DNA from: Marinobacterium sedimentorum
GTDB taxonomy: Bacteria > Pseudomonadota > Gammaproteobacteria > Pseudomonadales > Balneatricaceae
Direction: 5' to 3'
DNA length: 64,000 nt
Assembly: GCF_024267675.1 (NCBI RefSeq)
Contig: NZ_JALDYX010000013.1
Location: 1 to 64,000, forward strand
A model generated the notes under the pieces. That model was given only the letters and a program-made list of their open reading frames with translations, was not told where the DNA came from and did no database searches. The first letter of the stretch is position 1. Each line of letters starts with the position of its first letter. Positions 18,247 to 28,056 of this stretch are shown here, piece after piece. A program made the position numbers and the translations under genes.

Positions 18247-19599
18247 CTATGACCCATCATCCTCGCCAACCTTGAACAGCTGTTTGTCCAGCCGGTGCTT
18301 CTTCATCTTGCGGTACAGTGTCTTGCGCGACAGGTTAAGACGCTGCGCCGCCGCATTGAGTTGCCCCTGCGCCGCCTTGAGCTCTTCGCGGATAATATGC
18401 CGCTCGTAATGATCCATGCGCTCCTCATAGCCGCCCGGCGCCTCGTCAGTGGACATGGCGCTCTCGCCGATGCCCAGCACAAAGCGGTCGGCGGCATTTT
18501 TGAGTTCGCGCACATTGCCAGGCCAGTCGTGCTGCAGCAGACGGGTGCTTTCTGTCGCACTGAGTTCAGGCAGGGGCCGCGCGAAATGCTCGCTGGCCCG
18601 CCGGGCATAATGATGGAACAGCGGCAGCACATCTTCGGGCCTGTCACGCAGCGCCGGAATGCTCAGGCTGGCCACACTGAGGCGGTAATACAGGTCCTTG
18701 CGAAAGCGCCCCTCGTCCCCCAGCTGGGCCAGATCGTCCTTGCTGGCCGCCAGCACTGTGAGCGACACCGGAATCGGCGTGCTGCTGCCGACCCGCTCGA
18801 TGGTGCGATCCTGCAGCACCCGCAACAGCTTGACCTGCAATGACAGCGGCATGGATTCGATTTCATCCAGAAACAGGGTGCCGCCATTAGCCACTTCAAT
18901 CTTGCCTATATGGCGTTTGCTGGCGCCGGTGAATGAACCGGCCTCGTGACCGAACAGCTCGCTTTCAATCAGGCTTTCACTCATACCACCGCAATTGATA
19001 GCCACGAAACGCTTGTCACGCCGGGCGCTGCACTGATGCAGCGCCCGGGCCACCACATCCTTGCCGCTGCCAGTATCACCGTAAATGATGGTATCCACAT
19101 TGGCCTGAGCCAGGGTCAGCACCTGCTGGCGAATCCCCTTGATGGCCGCAGACTCACCAATGATTGTGGCTTCCAGCCCGCAGCGCGTCTCAAGGTTCTG
19201 CTTCAGGCTGCGGTTTTCCAGTACCAAACGCCGCTTGTCGATGGCACGGTGCAGGCGCGATAGCAGATGCTCGGGCTGCAGCGGCTTTTCCAAAAAGTCG
19301 TAGGCGCCCTCCTTCATGGCCTCGATGGCCATGGGAATATCGCCATGGCCGCTCATCAGCAGCACCGGGATCGCCGCATCCAGTTGCTGCAGGCGGGCAA
19401 GCAGATCGAGGCCGTTGAGCCTTGGCATCCGCACGTCACTCAGCACCACCACAGGACTATCCGCGTGCAGGGACGCCAGTGCCTTCTCGGGTTGCGCAAA
19501 GGCCTGCACGCAGAAGTCATCCAGCTCCAGCATTTCGGTCAGGGCTTCGGTGATTTCTGCATCATCGTCGATGATGACAACCTGGATATCGCTATGCAT
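18247..19599 (-). CDS. Sigma-54-dependent response regulator (NtrC/DctD class)
   Basis: A 450-residue activator. The receiver domain (residues 5-120) has DDD at 11-13, the phospho-acceptor D55 and K105. The AAA+ domain follows, with Walker A GDTGSGKD and the sigma-54 contact loop GHEAGSFTGA, in which Ser replaces the usual Ala of GAFTGA. A Fis-type helix-turn-helix ends the protein (LNAAAQRLNLSRKTLYRKMKK). The ATG at 19599 overlaps the stop of the kinase gene by 8 bp. It probably activates the phnD promoter just downstream of it. Confidence 0.9.
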   Translation of the reverse strand: MHSDIQVVIIDDDAEITEALTEMLELDDFCVQAFAQPEKALASLHADSPVVVLSDVRMPRLNGLDLLARLQQLDAAIPVLLMSGHGDIPMAIEAMKEGAYDFLEKPLQPEHLLSRLHRAIDKRRLVLENRSLKQNLETRCGLEATIIGESAAIKGIRQQVLTLAQANVDTIIYGDTGSGKDVVARALHQCSARRDKRFVAINCGGMSESLIESELFGHEAGSFTGASKRHIGKIEVANGGTLFLDEIESMPLSLQVKLLRVLQDRTIERVGSSTPIPVSLTVLAASKDDLAQLGDEGRFRKDLYYRLSVASLSIPALRDRPEDVLPLFHHYARRASEHFARPLPELSATESTRLLQHDWPGNVRELKNAADRFVLGIGESAMSTDEAPGGYEERMDHYERHIIREELKAAQGQLNAAAQRLNLSRKTLYRKMKKHRLDKQLFKVGEDDGS

Positions 19600-21505
19600 G
19601 CTGCTCCGCCCTTTTGAGTACCAGAATAAAGGTGCTGCCGTGCCCCTGGCGGGACTGCACCCGAATATGCCCGCCAAAATCCTGCACTATGTTGTAGCTG
19701 ATCGACAAGCCCAGACCCAGGCCTTCGCCGACCTCCTTACCGGTAAAAAACGGATCAAAAATCTGCCCTAGCTGATCTGCCGCAATGCCGATGCCACTGT
19801 CCTGCACCTCCACCATGACCGCATCGGCCGCCTGCCCTACCCGAATATTCAGACTGCGAACCTCGCTGCCTTTCATCGCATCGATGGCATTACTCAGCAG
19901 ATTGACCAGCACCTGCTCGAGCCGAATCGGCTCCGCCTCGACCTTAAGCCCCGCGGGGCCCGGTTCATAACAGAGCTCGCAGTCCACATCCGCCAGCCGC
20001 GCCGACATCAGCTCCAGCGACTCTCGGATAACGCCGTCCAGATCCACCGGACTCAGCTCAGTGCCGGCCTCGCGGGCAAAAGCCTTTAGATGGCGGGTAA
20101 TGCTGGCGATCTTGTCCAGCAGCTGGCGAATCTTGTTCAGACTCAGGCGCGCCTGCTCCGGCTGCTGCCGGTCGAGCCGTCGCCCGGCGCTATGCAGATG
20201 ACTGGCAATGGCGGTCAGCGGCTGATTGATTTCGTGGGTAATACCGACACTCAGCTGACCCAGCGCCGCCAGTTTACCGGCCTGTATCAGTTCGTTCTGA
20301 GCCGCCTTGAGCTGCGCTTCGGCGGTGATGCGCTCGTCGATCTCGGCGGCCAGACGCTGGTTGGTGCGCTCCACTTCAATGGCGGTTTTCTGAAAATGCT
20401 TCAGATCCCGCGCCATGGCCGACACCTCGTCATCCCCCAGAATCCGGATGGGGGTATCCAGCTGCGCCGAGGCGATGGCACGCATATTCTGCTGCAGCTC
20501 GATAATGCGCTGCAGCACGTTGCGCCGCACATAAAACCAGGAGATCGCGCAGGCCACCATCAGACTGATCAGCGACAGCAGCAGAATGCTGCGAATACTG
20601 ACATTGATCGACACTATGGCCGCCTGCAGCGAGTCACTGATACTGGCGTTGGTCTGGTTGGTATGGTGATTGATCTGGGTGGCCAGCTGGTGAATATGCT
20701 GCTGGCTGTTTTCCAGAAAGAAGCTCTGCTGATAAAGCAGATCCAGCTCTTCATTCTTGAGCGCAAAGAGCGCACCGGCGCGCGAACCGATGCGCAGCAG
20801 CTCATGCAGATCGTCGATCAGCTCGGGTTGGATGGTATCGGCGGCAATGCCCTGCAACTGCTGTCGAATCTCTGCACCCAGCAGCTCCAGCCGCAAGAAT
20901 GTGTAATCCAGATCGTTGAAGGAGGCATCATTGCGCACTTTTTCAACCATGCCGGAAAAATAATACAACCGGCTGATCACCGCCCCCAGGGCGCCGCCGG
21001 ATAGAACATGCTGCGATGCCTCCAGCCGGTGGATAAACTGCGAAAACAGCGGAAACACCCGGTTCGACTCCAGCGCCAGCTCCCGGCGGATCTGCTCACG
21101 TCGCTCCACGCTCTGATTCAGCAGCACCAGACTGTTCTCGATCTGCACGATCAGTTCGCTGAAGTAGCGGTTATAATCCGGCAGATTGCGCATCAGCTGG
21201 TCCATATCGAGGATAGCCCCGCGCAGTTCATCCATCGCCTGCTGGCGTGCCAGGTTGGAGTCGCTGGTCACCAGCAGGGGCGCCGTGGCCACCACCAGCC
21301 GGCTCGTATTATTCAGTCGCGCAGCCGCATCCAGCCCAGGAATATCCTGCTCTTTCAGCGCCAGCAGCCGCGCGCTCAGATCCAGATAGGTATTGGTGGC
21401 CAGGCCGCTGGCCAGCACCGTAATGGACGAAATCAGCACAAAGGCCAGAAACAGCCGCCCACCAATACCGAGCCGTTTCAACCCCGGAATAGCCCCCACC
21501 CGCAT
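19592..21505 (-). CDS. Membrane sensor histidine kinase
   Basis: A 637-residue kinase. A first membrane helix near residues 18-38 is followed by a long, helical periplasmic domain (to about 310), resembling TorS-type four-helix sensors. A second membrane helix, a HAMP linker, a coiled coil and a HisKA domain with the phosphorylatable histidine in LSVGITHEINQPLTAI come next. The HATPase domain has NLLSNAIDAM, DSGIGI and GLGLGLS. It overlaps the response regulator gene, so they form a pair that presumably senses the substrate of the phn/GDPD operon. Confidence 0.9.
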   Translation of the reverse strand: MRVGAIPGLKRLGIGGRLFLAFVLISSITVLASGLATNTYLDLSARLLALKEQDIPGLDAAARLNNTSRLVVATAPLLVTSDSNLARQQAMDELRGAILDMDQLMRNLPDYNRYFSELIVQIENSLVLLNQSVERREQIRRELALESNRVFPLFSQFIHRLEASQHVLSGGALGAVISRLYYFSGMVEKVRNDASFNDLDYTFLRLELLGAEIRQQLQGIAADTIQPELIDDLHELLRIGSRAGALFALKNEELDLLYQQSFFLENSQQHIHQLATQINHHTNQTNASISDSLQAAIVSINVSIRSILLLSLISLMVACAISWFYVRRNVLQRIIELQQNMRAIASAQLDTPIRILGDDEVSAMARDLKHFQKTAIEVERTNQRLAAEIDERITAEAQLKAAQNELIQAGKLAALGQLSVGITHEINQPLTAIASHLHSAGRRLDRQQPEQARLSLNKIRQLLDKIASITRHLKAFAREAGTELSPVDLDGVIRESLELMSARLADVDCELCYEPGPAGLKVEAEPIRLEQVLVNLLSNAIDAMKGSEVRSLNIRVGQAADAVMVEVQDSGIGIAADQLGQIFDPFFTGKEVGEGLGLGLSISYNIVQDFGGHIRVQSRQGHGSTFILVLKRAEQHA

Positions 21506-21633
21506 CACAGCCGCCCCGCATTCTTATGCTTATTATTTGCAACACCGCCACCGCGGCAGTCGTGCAACATGCAGCAAAGTATCGGTCAACACAAGAGAGA
21601 GCCTATGAGATCAGTGTGTCAGCAGACAGGAGC

Positions 21634-22251
21634 CTAAGCAGAAATCAGATTCATCAGGGGGGCGCCCGCCGGCGACAGCAGCCAGCCCAGCAGGGCGCAG
21701 TTGGCGATAACGCTCAGCCAGAACACAAACCGAAAGGAGCCCTTGATGGACTTGTGACGCAGGATCTGCTGGGCTGCCATGGCACCCGGCCAGCCGCCCA
21801 GCAAGGCAAAAAAATGCAGCGTGCTTTCCTGGGTACGCCACTGCCCTTTCTGCGCGGCGGACTTGTCCAGGGCGTAGGCAATAAAGGTCACCAGGCTGAC
21901 CAGTGCATAGAGACCGGCCAGCAGCAGCGGCAGCTTGCCCAGCATGGCCGCAACGGCGACAAAGCCCAGAAAGACACCGGCAAACAGCAGCCCCAGGGTC
22001 CCGTTGCCACTTGAGCGCCTGGGCTTACTGGCTTGGCGCCTATCACCGGGGTAGCTGACCTTCAGCGCCTGGGGTCGGCCGCGCTCACCGGTGCCCGGGG
22101 TATAGGTCACAACATCCTGCACAGAGGGGCGCAAGCGCCGGCTGGCAAACGCCGAGATATGCACGAACACCGGTTCGCCGCCGCCATCCGGAGTGATAAA
22201 GCCAAAGCCCTGGTCATCTTTCCAGCGCGTGATGCGTCCCTGCAATCGCAT
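21634..22251 (-). CDS. Cold-shock-domain and DUF1294 membrane protein
   Basis: A 205-residue two-part protein. Residues 1-65 are a cold-shock nucleic-acid-binding domain (GRITRWKDDQGFGFITP and VFVHISAF are its RNP-like strands). Residues 95-205 have hydrophobic helices and the DUF1294 pattern (FIAYALDKSAA, LHFFALLGGWPGA, LRHKSIKGSFR). GAGGAAAAACGA precedes the ATG. The function of the fusion is unknown. Confidence 0.88.
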   Translation of the reverse strand: MRLQGRITRWKDDQGFGFITPDGGGEPVFVHISAFASRRLRPSVQDVVTYTPGTGERGRPQALKVSYPGDRRQASKPRRSSGNGTLGLLFAGVFLGFVAVAAMLGKLPLLLAGLYALVSLVTFIAYALDKSAAQKGQWRTQESTLHFFALLGGWPGAMAAQQILRHKSIKGSFRFVFWLSVIANCALLGWLLSPAGAPLMNLISA

Positions 22252-22398
22252 TCGTTTTTCCTCGTTCTGTTGTCTGCCTACTCAAGCCATTTTGCATTGA
22301 TGAACGCTGTTTATAGCAGCCAGGCCCGTGCAGGGAAAGGCGTTGCGAAACCACCCAGGCAGCGCCTGTGCATTTGGACGAGATAGCCACCAGCGCTA

Positions 22399-23331
22399 TC
22401 AGGATGTCTGCCGTTGCCGGGCATAGGCTCTGCACTCGGCAATACAACTCAAAATGCGCGGATCCCTCTCCCTGCTCGCAAGACATACCATGGCGATACT
22501 CTGCTTTATATCACTCAGTCCCCGTAGCGGAATAAGCCGGATCTTGTTTTCAAACACCGTTTCCACGCGACGGGGCAATATCGCATAACCCACACCCGCA
22601 CTGACCATGCTGATCAGCGAGAAAATATCACCGACCTCCATCACCACATTAGGCGTAAACCCCGAACGCTTAAAGGCCTCGGCGCTATCACCAGAGGTGG
22701 CAAACCCCGCGCCCAGGGTGACAAAGGTTGCCTCTTTAAAGTCCGACAGCAGCACATCAGCTGACGCCGCCAGCGCCGAGTCGGCGGGCACCGCCAGCAG
22801 CACATCATCGACGAACAAGGGCAGCACAATATAGTTCGTGTCCTGAAAATCCGGCCCCAGCGAGACCAGAATGACATCCAGTTCCAGCGCCCGAAGCTTG
22901 CTGAAGAGCACGCTGTTAGAGTCCAGAATCAGCTCAATATTAAGCTCCCCCTTGCGCAGTTTCAGCCCGGCAATGAGCTTTGGCACCGTGTTCAGCGTGA
23001 GTGAGTAGAGTGATCCCAATTTGAATTGATTGGAGTAAACACCCGCCATTTCACGGGTCGCCTTCATGGCCTCGTTAAGCTCGGCAATGGCCTGGCCCGC
23101 CCGCTCTTCCAGCACCCTGGCGCTGGGCAGCGGTACCAGCACCCGGCCGTCCTGTCGAAACAGCGGGCATTTAAGCCCCTCCTCCAGCGAATGAATGGCA
23201 CGGTGCACGCTTACCGCGCTGAGCTGCAGTTTTTCAGCCGCTTCCGCCAGGGTTCCGGCTTTCATGAAGGCCAGGAATATTTCGAGCTTTTTCAGCGTGA
23301 TCATTTCATCAAACACAACGCAGCCTTCCAT
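22399..23331 (-). CDS. mdcR: LysR-type regulator of malonate genes, MdcR
   Basis: A 310-residue LysR-family activator divergent from mdcA. The N-terminal winged helix-turn-helix includes LAEAAEKLQLSAVSVHRAIH, and the remainder follows the MdcR pattern of Klebsiella and Pseudomonas (GSLYSLTLNTVPKLIAGLKLRKGEL, VNDIFSMISLV-like VGDIFSLISMVSAGVGYAILP). The ATG at 23331 gives the family N-terminus; the internal ATG at 23304 has no ribosome site. It should respond to malonate and control the mdc operon from the shared 142-bp intergenic region. Confidence 0.88.
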   Translation of the reverse strand: MEGCVVFDEMITLKKLEIFLAFMKAGTLAEAAEKLQLSAVSVHRAIHSLEEGLKCPLFRQDGRVLVPLPSARVLEERAGQAIAELNEAMKATREMAGVYSNQFKLGSLYSLTLNTVPKLIAGLKLRKGELNIELILDSNSVLFSKLRALELDVILVSLGPDFQDTNYIVLPLFVDDVLLAVPADSALAASADVLLSDFKEATFVTLGAGFATSGDSAEAFKRSGFTPNVVMEVGDIFSLISMVSAGVGYAILPRRVETVFENKIRLIPLRGLSDIKQSIAMVCLASRERDPRILSCIAECRAYARQRQTS

Positions 23332-23418
23332 TCGCACTCTTCGGTCCTGCGCCCCCAATAGAGCGCCGCCAGCAATCATTAACCTGAAGGTAATGGTTAG
23401 TCAATGAGCTTGATTGAT

Positions 23419-23441
23419 GGGTTAGATAACCCGCCTTAAGG
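23419..23441. promoter_or_regulatory. Palindromes between mdcR and mdcA, probable MdcR site
   Basis: GGGTTAGATAACCC (23419-23432) is a perfect 14-bp inverted repeat with a 2-bp centre, followed by CCTTAAGG at 23434-23441. They lie 33-55 bp ahead of the mdcA start in the divergent region. A LysR-type operator is the simplest explanation. Confidence 0.55.
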
Positions 23442-23473
23442 TAACCACTACACACCGGACAGGAAGACCCATC

Positions 23474-25135
23474 ATGCAGGCAACCGCACAACCCAAGGTC
23501 AACTGGCACAGCCGCCGTCAGGACAAACACCGCCGGATGGCAGCACTGAATGATCTGGCCCGTGGCTCCGTTATTCCCACCGCCGATATCAAGGCAGCGC
23601 TTGAGCGACTGCTACACCCCGGCGACAAGGTGGTCATGGAGGGCAACAACCAGAAACAGGCCGATTTCCTGTCCCGTTCCCTGGCCGGCGTCGATCCGCA
23701 AAAGATCAACAATCTGCACATGATCATGCCCAGTGTCGGCCGACCCGAGCATCTGGATCTGTTCGAAAAGGGCATCGCCCGCAAACTGGATTTCTCGTTC
23801 TCCGGCCCGCAAAGCCTGCGCATCGGTCAGCTGATGGAAGACGGCCTGCTCGAAGTGGGTGCCATTCACACCTACATCGAACTCTACGCAAGGCTCTTCG
23901 TGGATCTGAACCCGCGTGTCGCCCTGCTCGCCGGTTTCAAGGCTGACCGCGCCGGCAACATCTATACCGGCGCCAGCACCGAAGATACCCCGGCGCTGGT
24001 CGAAGCCACGGCCTTTCGTGATGGCATCGTCATCTTCCAGGTCAATGAAATTGTCGATGATGTCACGGACCTGCCCCGGGTCGACATACCTGCATCCTGG
24101 GTCGACTATATCGTTCAAGCCGACCAGCCGTTCTTTATCGAACCGCTGTTTACGCGCGATCCACGCCTCATCACCCCGGTACATGTACTGATGGGCATGA
24201 TGGCCATACGCGGCATCTACGAACGACATCAGGTGCAGTCACTGAATCACGGCATCGGTTTTAACACCGCAGCCATTGAGCTGCTGCTGCCCACCTACGG
24301 TGAATCCCTGGGCCTGAAGGGCAAGATCTGCCGCCACTGGACGCTTAACCCGCACCCCACGCTGATCCCGGCCATCGAGTCCGGCTGGGTCGAAAGTGTG
24401 CACTGTTTTGGCACTGAGCTGGGCATGGAAGACTATATCGCGGCGCGACCGGATGTGTTCTTCACCGGCAAGGATGGCTCGCTGAGGTCCAACCGCGCTT
24501 TCTGCCAGCTCGCCGGCCAGTACGCCGTGGACATGTTTATCGGCTCCACCTTGCAGGTGGATGGCGACGGCAACTCATCCACGGTGACGCGCGGCCGCCT
24601 GGCAGGCTTTGGCGGTGCCCCCAACATGGGCCATGACCCCGGCGGGCGGCGCCATGCCTCCCCCGCCTGGCTCGACATGAAACAGGATGACTCGCTACTC
24701 GGCAAGGGCCGCAAGCTGGTGGTGCAGATGGTCGAAACCTTCCAGGACAGCAACAAGCCCACCCTGGTGGAAGAGCTGGATGCGCTGGCCATGGCCCGGG
24801 ATTACAAGATGCCCCTGGCACCGGTGATGATCTATGCCAGGGACGTGACCCATGTGCTGACCGAAGAAGGCATCGCCTACCTGTACAAGGCCCAGTCACT
24901 GGAACAGCGCCGTGCCATGATCGCCGCGGTGGCCGGTGTTACACCGCTGGGGCTGCAACAGGACCCTCAGGAAACCGCCAGGCTGCGTGCCGCAGGGCTG
25001 GTCGCCTACCCGGAAGATCTGGGCATCCGCCGCAGTGATGCCAGTCGCGATCTGCTCGCCGCACGCAGCATCTCCGACCTCCAGGACTGGTCCGGCGGAC
25101 TCTATCAGCCCCCGGCCAAATTCAGGAGCTGGTAG
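23474..25135 (+). CDS. mdcA: Malonate decarboxylase alpha subunit
   Basis: A 553-residue acyl-carrier-protein transferase subunit. It exchanges acetyl for malonyl on the prosthetic group of MdcC. The full length and conserved blocks (MEGNNQKQADFLSRSL, TGASTEDTPALVEATAFRDGIVIFQVNE, GGAPNMGHDPGGRRHASPAW) match MdcA. First gene of a compact operon mdcABCDEGHLM; mdcB follows two bases after the stop. Confidence 0.97.
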   Translation: MQATAQPKVNWHSRRQDKHRRMAALNDLARGSVIPTADIKAALERLLHPGDKVVMEGNNQKQADFLSRSLAGVDPQKINNLHMIMPSVGRPEHLDLFEKGIARKLDFSFSGPQSLRIGQLMEDGLLEVGAIHTYIELYARLFVDLNPRVALLAGFKADRAGNIYTGASTEDTPALVEATAFRDGIVIFQVNEIVDDVTDLPRVDIPASWVDYIVQADQPFFIEPLFTRDPRLITPVHVLMGMMAIRGIYERHQVQSLNHGIGFNTAAIELLLPTYGESLGLKGKICRHWTLNPHPTLIPAIESGWVESVHCFGTELGMEDYIAARPDVFFTGKDGSLRSNRAFCQLAGQYAVDMFIGSTLQVDGDGNSSTVTRGRLAGFGGAPNMGHDPGGRRHASPAWLDMKQDDSLLGKGRKLVVQMVETFQDSNKPTLVEELDALAMARDYKMPLAPVMIYARDVTHVLTEEGIAYLYKAQSLEQRRAMIAAVAGVTPLGLQQDPQETARLRAAGLVAYPEDLGIRRSDASRDLLAARSISDLQDWSGGLYQPPAKFRSW

Positions 25136-25137
25136 CC

Positions 25138-26034
25138 ATGTCGCATACTCACACCGCCGGGGTGCTGGTCAACCGCACCCCCGAGTCCCTGAACCGGGCC
25201 GATCGCCTGGCTGAGATCGCCTGCTGGGCGCTTGAGCAGGAAGCCACGCTGAGCCCCAAGCCAGCCCTGGTGGATAGCCGGGGCTCCGGCGCCCACGGCG
25301 ATATGAATTTGGCCTTGATGCTGGCGTCGGCCCGCTGTCTCAAACCCTATTTCGGTCAGATGGCCAGCGCGGCAGTGGCGCAATCGGCGCCCCCCCTGCT
25401 ACGCCAGCAATTGGGACGGATCGGGCGCGAGGCTGAAGCCCGGATGCTGAGCGTGACCGGGGGAATAAACACCCACCGCGGTGCCATCTGGGCACTGGGA
25501 TTGCTGGTCGCCGCCGCTGCATGTGCGACACACAAGACAGCCACGTTGCTGGAGCGCGCCGCCCAGCTGGCCCGGCTGCCGGATACCGCCTGCCCCGCCA
25601 GCCCCCATCGGAGCAAGGGTCAGCAAGCGAGCCTCGATTACCGCCTGCCTGGCGCCCGGGAGCAGGCGCAGCAGGGTTTCCCGCACCTGCGCCAGCGCGG
25701 ATTGCCGGCGCTGCACAGCAGCCGTGCCAATGGCGACTCGGAAGTTACCGCCAGGCTCAATGCCCTGCTGGCAATCATGTCTGCCCTGACTGACACCTGC
25801 GTGCTGTCCAGAGCCGGTCTCGCCGGGCTCCATGCCATGCAACAGGGCGCTGCGGCCGTACTCGCCGCCGGCGGCGCCGGCACCCTTGGCGGCCGGCGTG
25901 CGCTGGCGCAGCTGGATCAACAGTTACTGGCGCTGAACGCCTCCCCGGGCGGTGCTGCAGACCTGCTCGCCGCCACTTTATTTGTCGACCGCCTGACAGG
26001 CGAGCAGGCCACCCTGTGGTCAGATGCCTACTGA
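25138..26034 (+). CDS. mdcB: Triphosphoribosyl-dephospho-CoA synthase
   Basis: A 298-residue CitG/MdcB-family enzyme that makes the precursor of the MdcC prosthetic group from ATP and dephospho-CoA. EVTLSPKPALVD-like EATLSPKPALVDSRGSGAH and GGINTHRGAIWALGLL are the family blocks. The start lies two bases after mdcA. Confidence 0.94.
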   Translation: MSHTHTAGVLVNRTPESLNRADRLAEIACWALEQEATLSPKPALVDSRGSGAHGDMNLALMLASARCLKPYFGQMASAAVAQSAPPLLRQQLGRIGREAEARMLSVTGGINTHRGAIWALGLLVAAAACATHKTATLLERAAQLARLPDTACPASPHRSKGQQASLDYRLPGAREQAQQGFPHLRQRGLPALHSSRANGDSEVTARLNALLAIMSALTDTCVLSRAGLAGLHAMQQGAAAVLAAGGAGTLGGRRALAQLDQQLLALNASPGGAADLLAATLFVDRLTGEQATLWSDAY

Positions 26035-26049
26035 AAACCAGGAGCTGCA

Positions 26050-26367
26050 ATGGATACCTTACTTTTTCTACGCCCGGCCCGTGCCGTGCCCCTCAACCGC
26101 ACGCTGGTGGGTTACGTCGGCTCCGGCGATCTTGAGGTCATGATCGATCGCACCGACGGCCACCAGGCCGAAATTCATATCCGTACCTCCACGCAGGGAA
26201 GCGAAGCGCGCTGGCAGCAGTTGATCGAGCGCATGGAAGTCGACCATCCCCTGCCGGCCATGCGCATGGACATTCACGACTTTGCCGCAACGCCAGGTGT
26301 CATCCGGCTGCGTATCGAACAGGCCCTGGAGCTGGCGCTGGATAACCGAGGAAATACCCATGACTGA
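26050..26367 (+). CDS. mdcC: Malonate decarboxylase acyl carrier protein
   Basis: A 105-residue delta subunit. The serine of VGSGDLEV near residue 26 is where the phosphoribosyl-dephospho-CoA group attaches. It carries malonyl and acetyl between the other subunits. Its end overlaps the start of mdcD by 8 bp. Confidence 0.94.
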   Translation: MDTLLFLRPARAVPLNRTLVGYVGSGDLEVMIDRTDGHQAEIHIRTSTQGSEARWQQLIERMEVDHPLPAMRMDIHDFAATPGVIRLRIEQALELALDNRGNTHD

Positions 26368-27214
26368 CCAGACAGATGCACGGCTGATCCCCAGCTTCGT
26401 CGAACAAAGCGCCCGTCAGCGCGTTGAGGGGATGCTGGACCCCGGCTCCATGCGCGAACTGCTCAGCCCCTTTGATCGCATGACCTCCCCCTGGCTGGAG
26501 CAGCAGGGTGTCGTGCCGCAGTTCGATGATGGTGTGGTCGTCGCCAAAGGCACACTGAACGCCCACCCCGTGGTGGTTGCCGCCATCGAAGGCAGCTTTC
26601 AGGGCGGCAGCCTCGGTGAGGTGGCCGGGGCCAAGATTGCCGGCATCCTGGAACTCGCACTGGAGGCATGCCAGCTCGGCACGCCGACCGCAGCGATATT
26701 GGTGCTTGAAAGCGGCGGCGTGCGGCTGCAGGAGGCCAATCTGGGTCTGGCGGCCATCGCCGAAATTCAGTCTGCCATAGTCGCCCTGCGCCAGCACCAG
26801 CCGGTCATAGGCCTGATCACCGGCCCCGTTGGCTGCTTTGGCGGCATGTCGATCACCGCCGGGCTGTGCAGCTACCTGCTGATGACCCGTGAAGGCCGGC
26901 TCGGCCTGAACGGTCCACTGGTCATTGAACAGGAAGCCGGCGTCGGCGAATACGACTCCCGCGACCGCCCCTTTATCTGGAGCCTTACCGGGGGCGAGCA
27001 ACGCTACGCCACCGGTCTTGTCGATGCCTTTATGGGCCAGAGCCTGTCCCAGGTGCGCGCAGCGGTACTGGACTGCCTGCAGCAGGGAGTACCGGAGCAG
27101 TTTCGCAGTGACACCATCGAAGCCTCGCTTGCCACACTTGGCCAGGTCGACACAGAGCACCAGATCGATGCGACCCGAGCCCGAGCCATTCTGACGCAGG
27201 AGCAGCCATCATGA
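26360..27214 (+). CDS. mdcD: Malonate decarboxylase beta subunit
   Basis: A 284-residue carboxyltransferase-like (crotonase-fold) subunit of the biotin-independent enzyme. With MdcE it decarboxylates malonyl-ACP to acetyl-ACP. GGSLGEVAGAKIAGILELA and LESGGVRLQEANLGL are typical. GAGGAAA precedes the ATG at 26360. It overlaps mdcC and mdcE. Confidence 0.95.
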   Translation: MTDQTDARLIPSFVEQSARQRVEGMLDPGSMRELLSPFDRMTSPWLEQQGVVPQFDDGVVVAKGTLNAHPVVVAAIEGSFQGGSLGEVAGAKIAGILELALEACQLGTPTAAILVLESGGVRLQEANLGLAAIAEIQSAIVALRQHQPVIGLITGPVGCFGGMSITAGLCSYLLMTREGRLGLNGPLVIEQEAGVGEYDSRDRPFIWSLTGGEQRYATGLVDAFMGQSLSQVRAAVLDCLQQGVPEQFRSDTIEASLATLGQVDTEHQIDATRARAILTQEQPS

Positions 27215-28056
27215 ACCCGATGTCAACGGACACCCAAACATCCGGACCAAGTCAGCGGGGCCGCACCTGGTTCGATGCGCTGACAGCGGGCATGACCGCC
27301 CAGGCGAACGCGGTACCCTCGGTACGCAGCGCAGACGGCGAACTGGCCGGACGGCCCTGCCGTATCGTGCTGGTGCAACCGGACCCCGGCAATCGTTACC
27401 CGCGCGCGCGCAGTGGCGAAGTGGGACTGCTGGAAGGCTGGGCGCTTGCCAGTACCATTAACGAGGTTATCCGTGCCGATGCCCAGCAAGGGATCAAACG
27501 GGCGATAGTCGCCATTGTCGATGTGCCAAGCCAGGCCTATGGTCGCCGTGAGGAAGCCCTGGGTATTCACCAGGCGCTGGCGGCGGCGGTATCCGCCTAT
27601 GCCCGTGCCCGCCAGGCCGGACATCCGGTACTGGCCCTGCTGGTTGGCAAAGCCATGTCGGGGGCCTTTCTGGCCCACGGCTACCAGGCGAACTTCATCT
27701 TTGCACTGAATGACGAGGCGGTTCTGGTCCATGCCATGGGCAAGGCCGCAGCCGCCCGGGTAACTCAGCGCACGGAAGAGGAACTGGACCGCCTGGCCGC
27801 GGACATCCCCCCCATGGCGTACGACCTGCAAAGTTACGCCTCTCTGGGCCTGGTGGAAAAACTGATCGATGTTACCTGCGCGGATGCGCCGGCGCCGGAG
27901 GATATCCAGTCGGTACGCCAGATCCTGGCCGACGCCCTGGGCGCGCTGAACGGCAGTACCGACCTTGCACGGCGCCTGCTAGGGCCCAATCGTGCGGCAT
28001 CGCGCCACGTACGTGCGCGGCTGAGGGAGCAGTGGCACAACGAGGCCGACGCCTGA
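27211..28056 (+). CDS. mdcE: Malonate decarboxylase gamma subunit
   Basis: A 281-residue partner of MdcD. Blocks such as VDVPSQAYGRREEALGIHQALAAAV and LVGKAMSGAFLAHG match MdcE. The start overlaps the mdcD stop (ATGA) and the stop overlaps the mdcG start (TGATG), so the subunits are translationally coupled and made in equal amounts. Confidence 0.94.
   Translation: MNPMSTDTQTSGPSQRGRTWFDALTAGMTAQANAVPSVRSADGELAGRPCRIVLVQPDPGNRYPRARSGEVGLLEGWALASTINEVIRADAQQGIKRAIVAIVDVPSQAYGRREEALGIHQALAAAVSAYARARQAGHPVLALLVGKAMSGAFLAHGYQANFIFALNDEAVLVHAMGKAAAARVTQRTEEELDRLAADIPPMAYDLQSYASLGLVEKLIDVTCADAPAPEDIQSVRQILADALGALNGSTDLARRLLGPNRAASRHVRARLREQWHNEADA

Noticed and set aside
23302..23304. Internal ATG as the start of mdcR
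   Set aside because: It lacks a ribosome site and would remove the N-terminal residues shared with known MdcR proteins; 23331 fits better.
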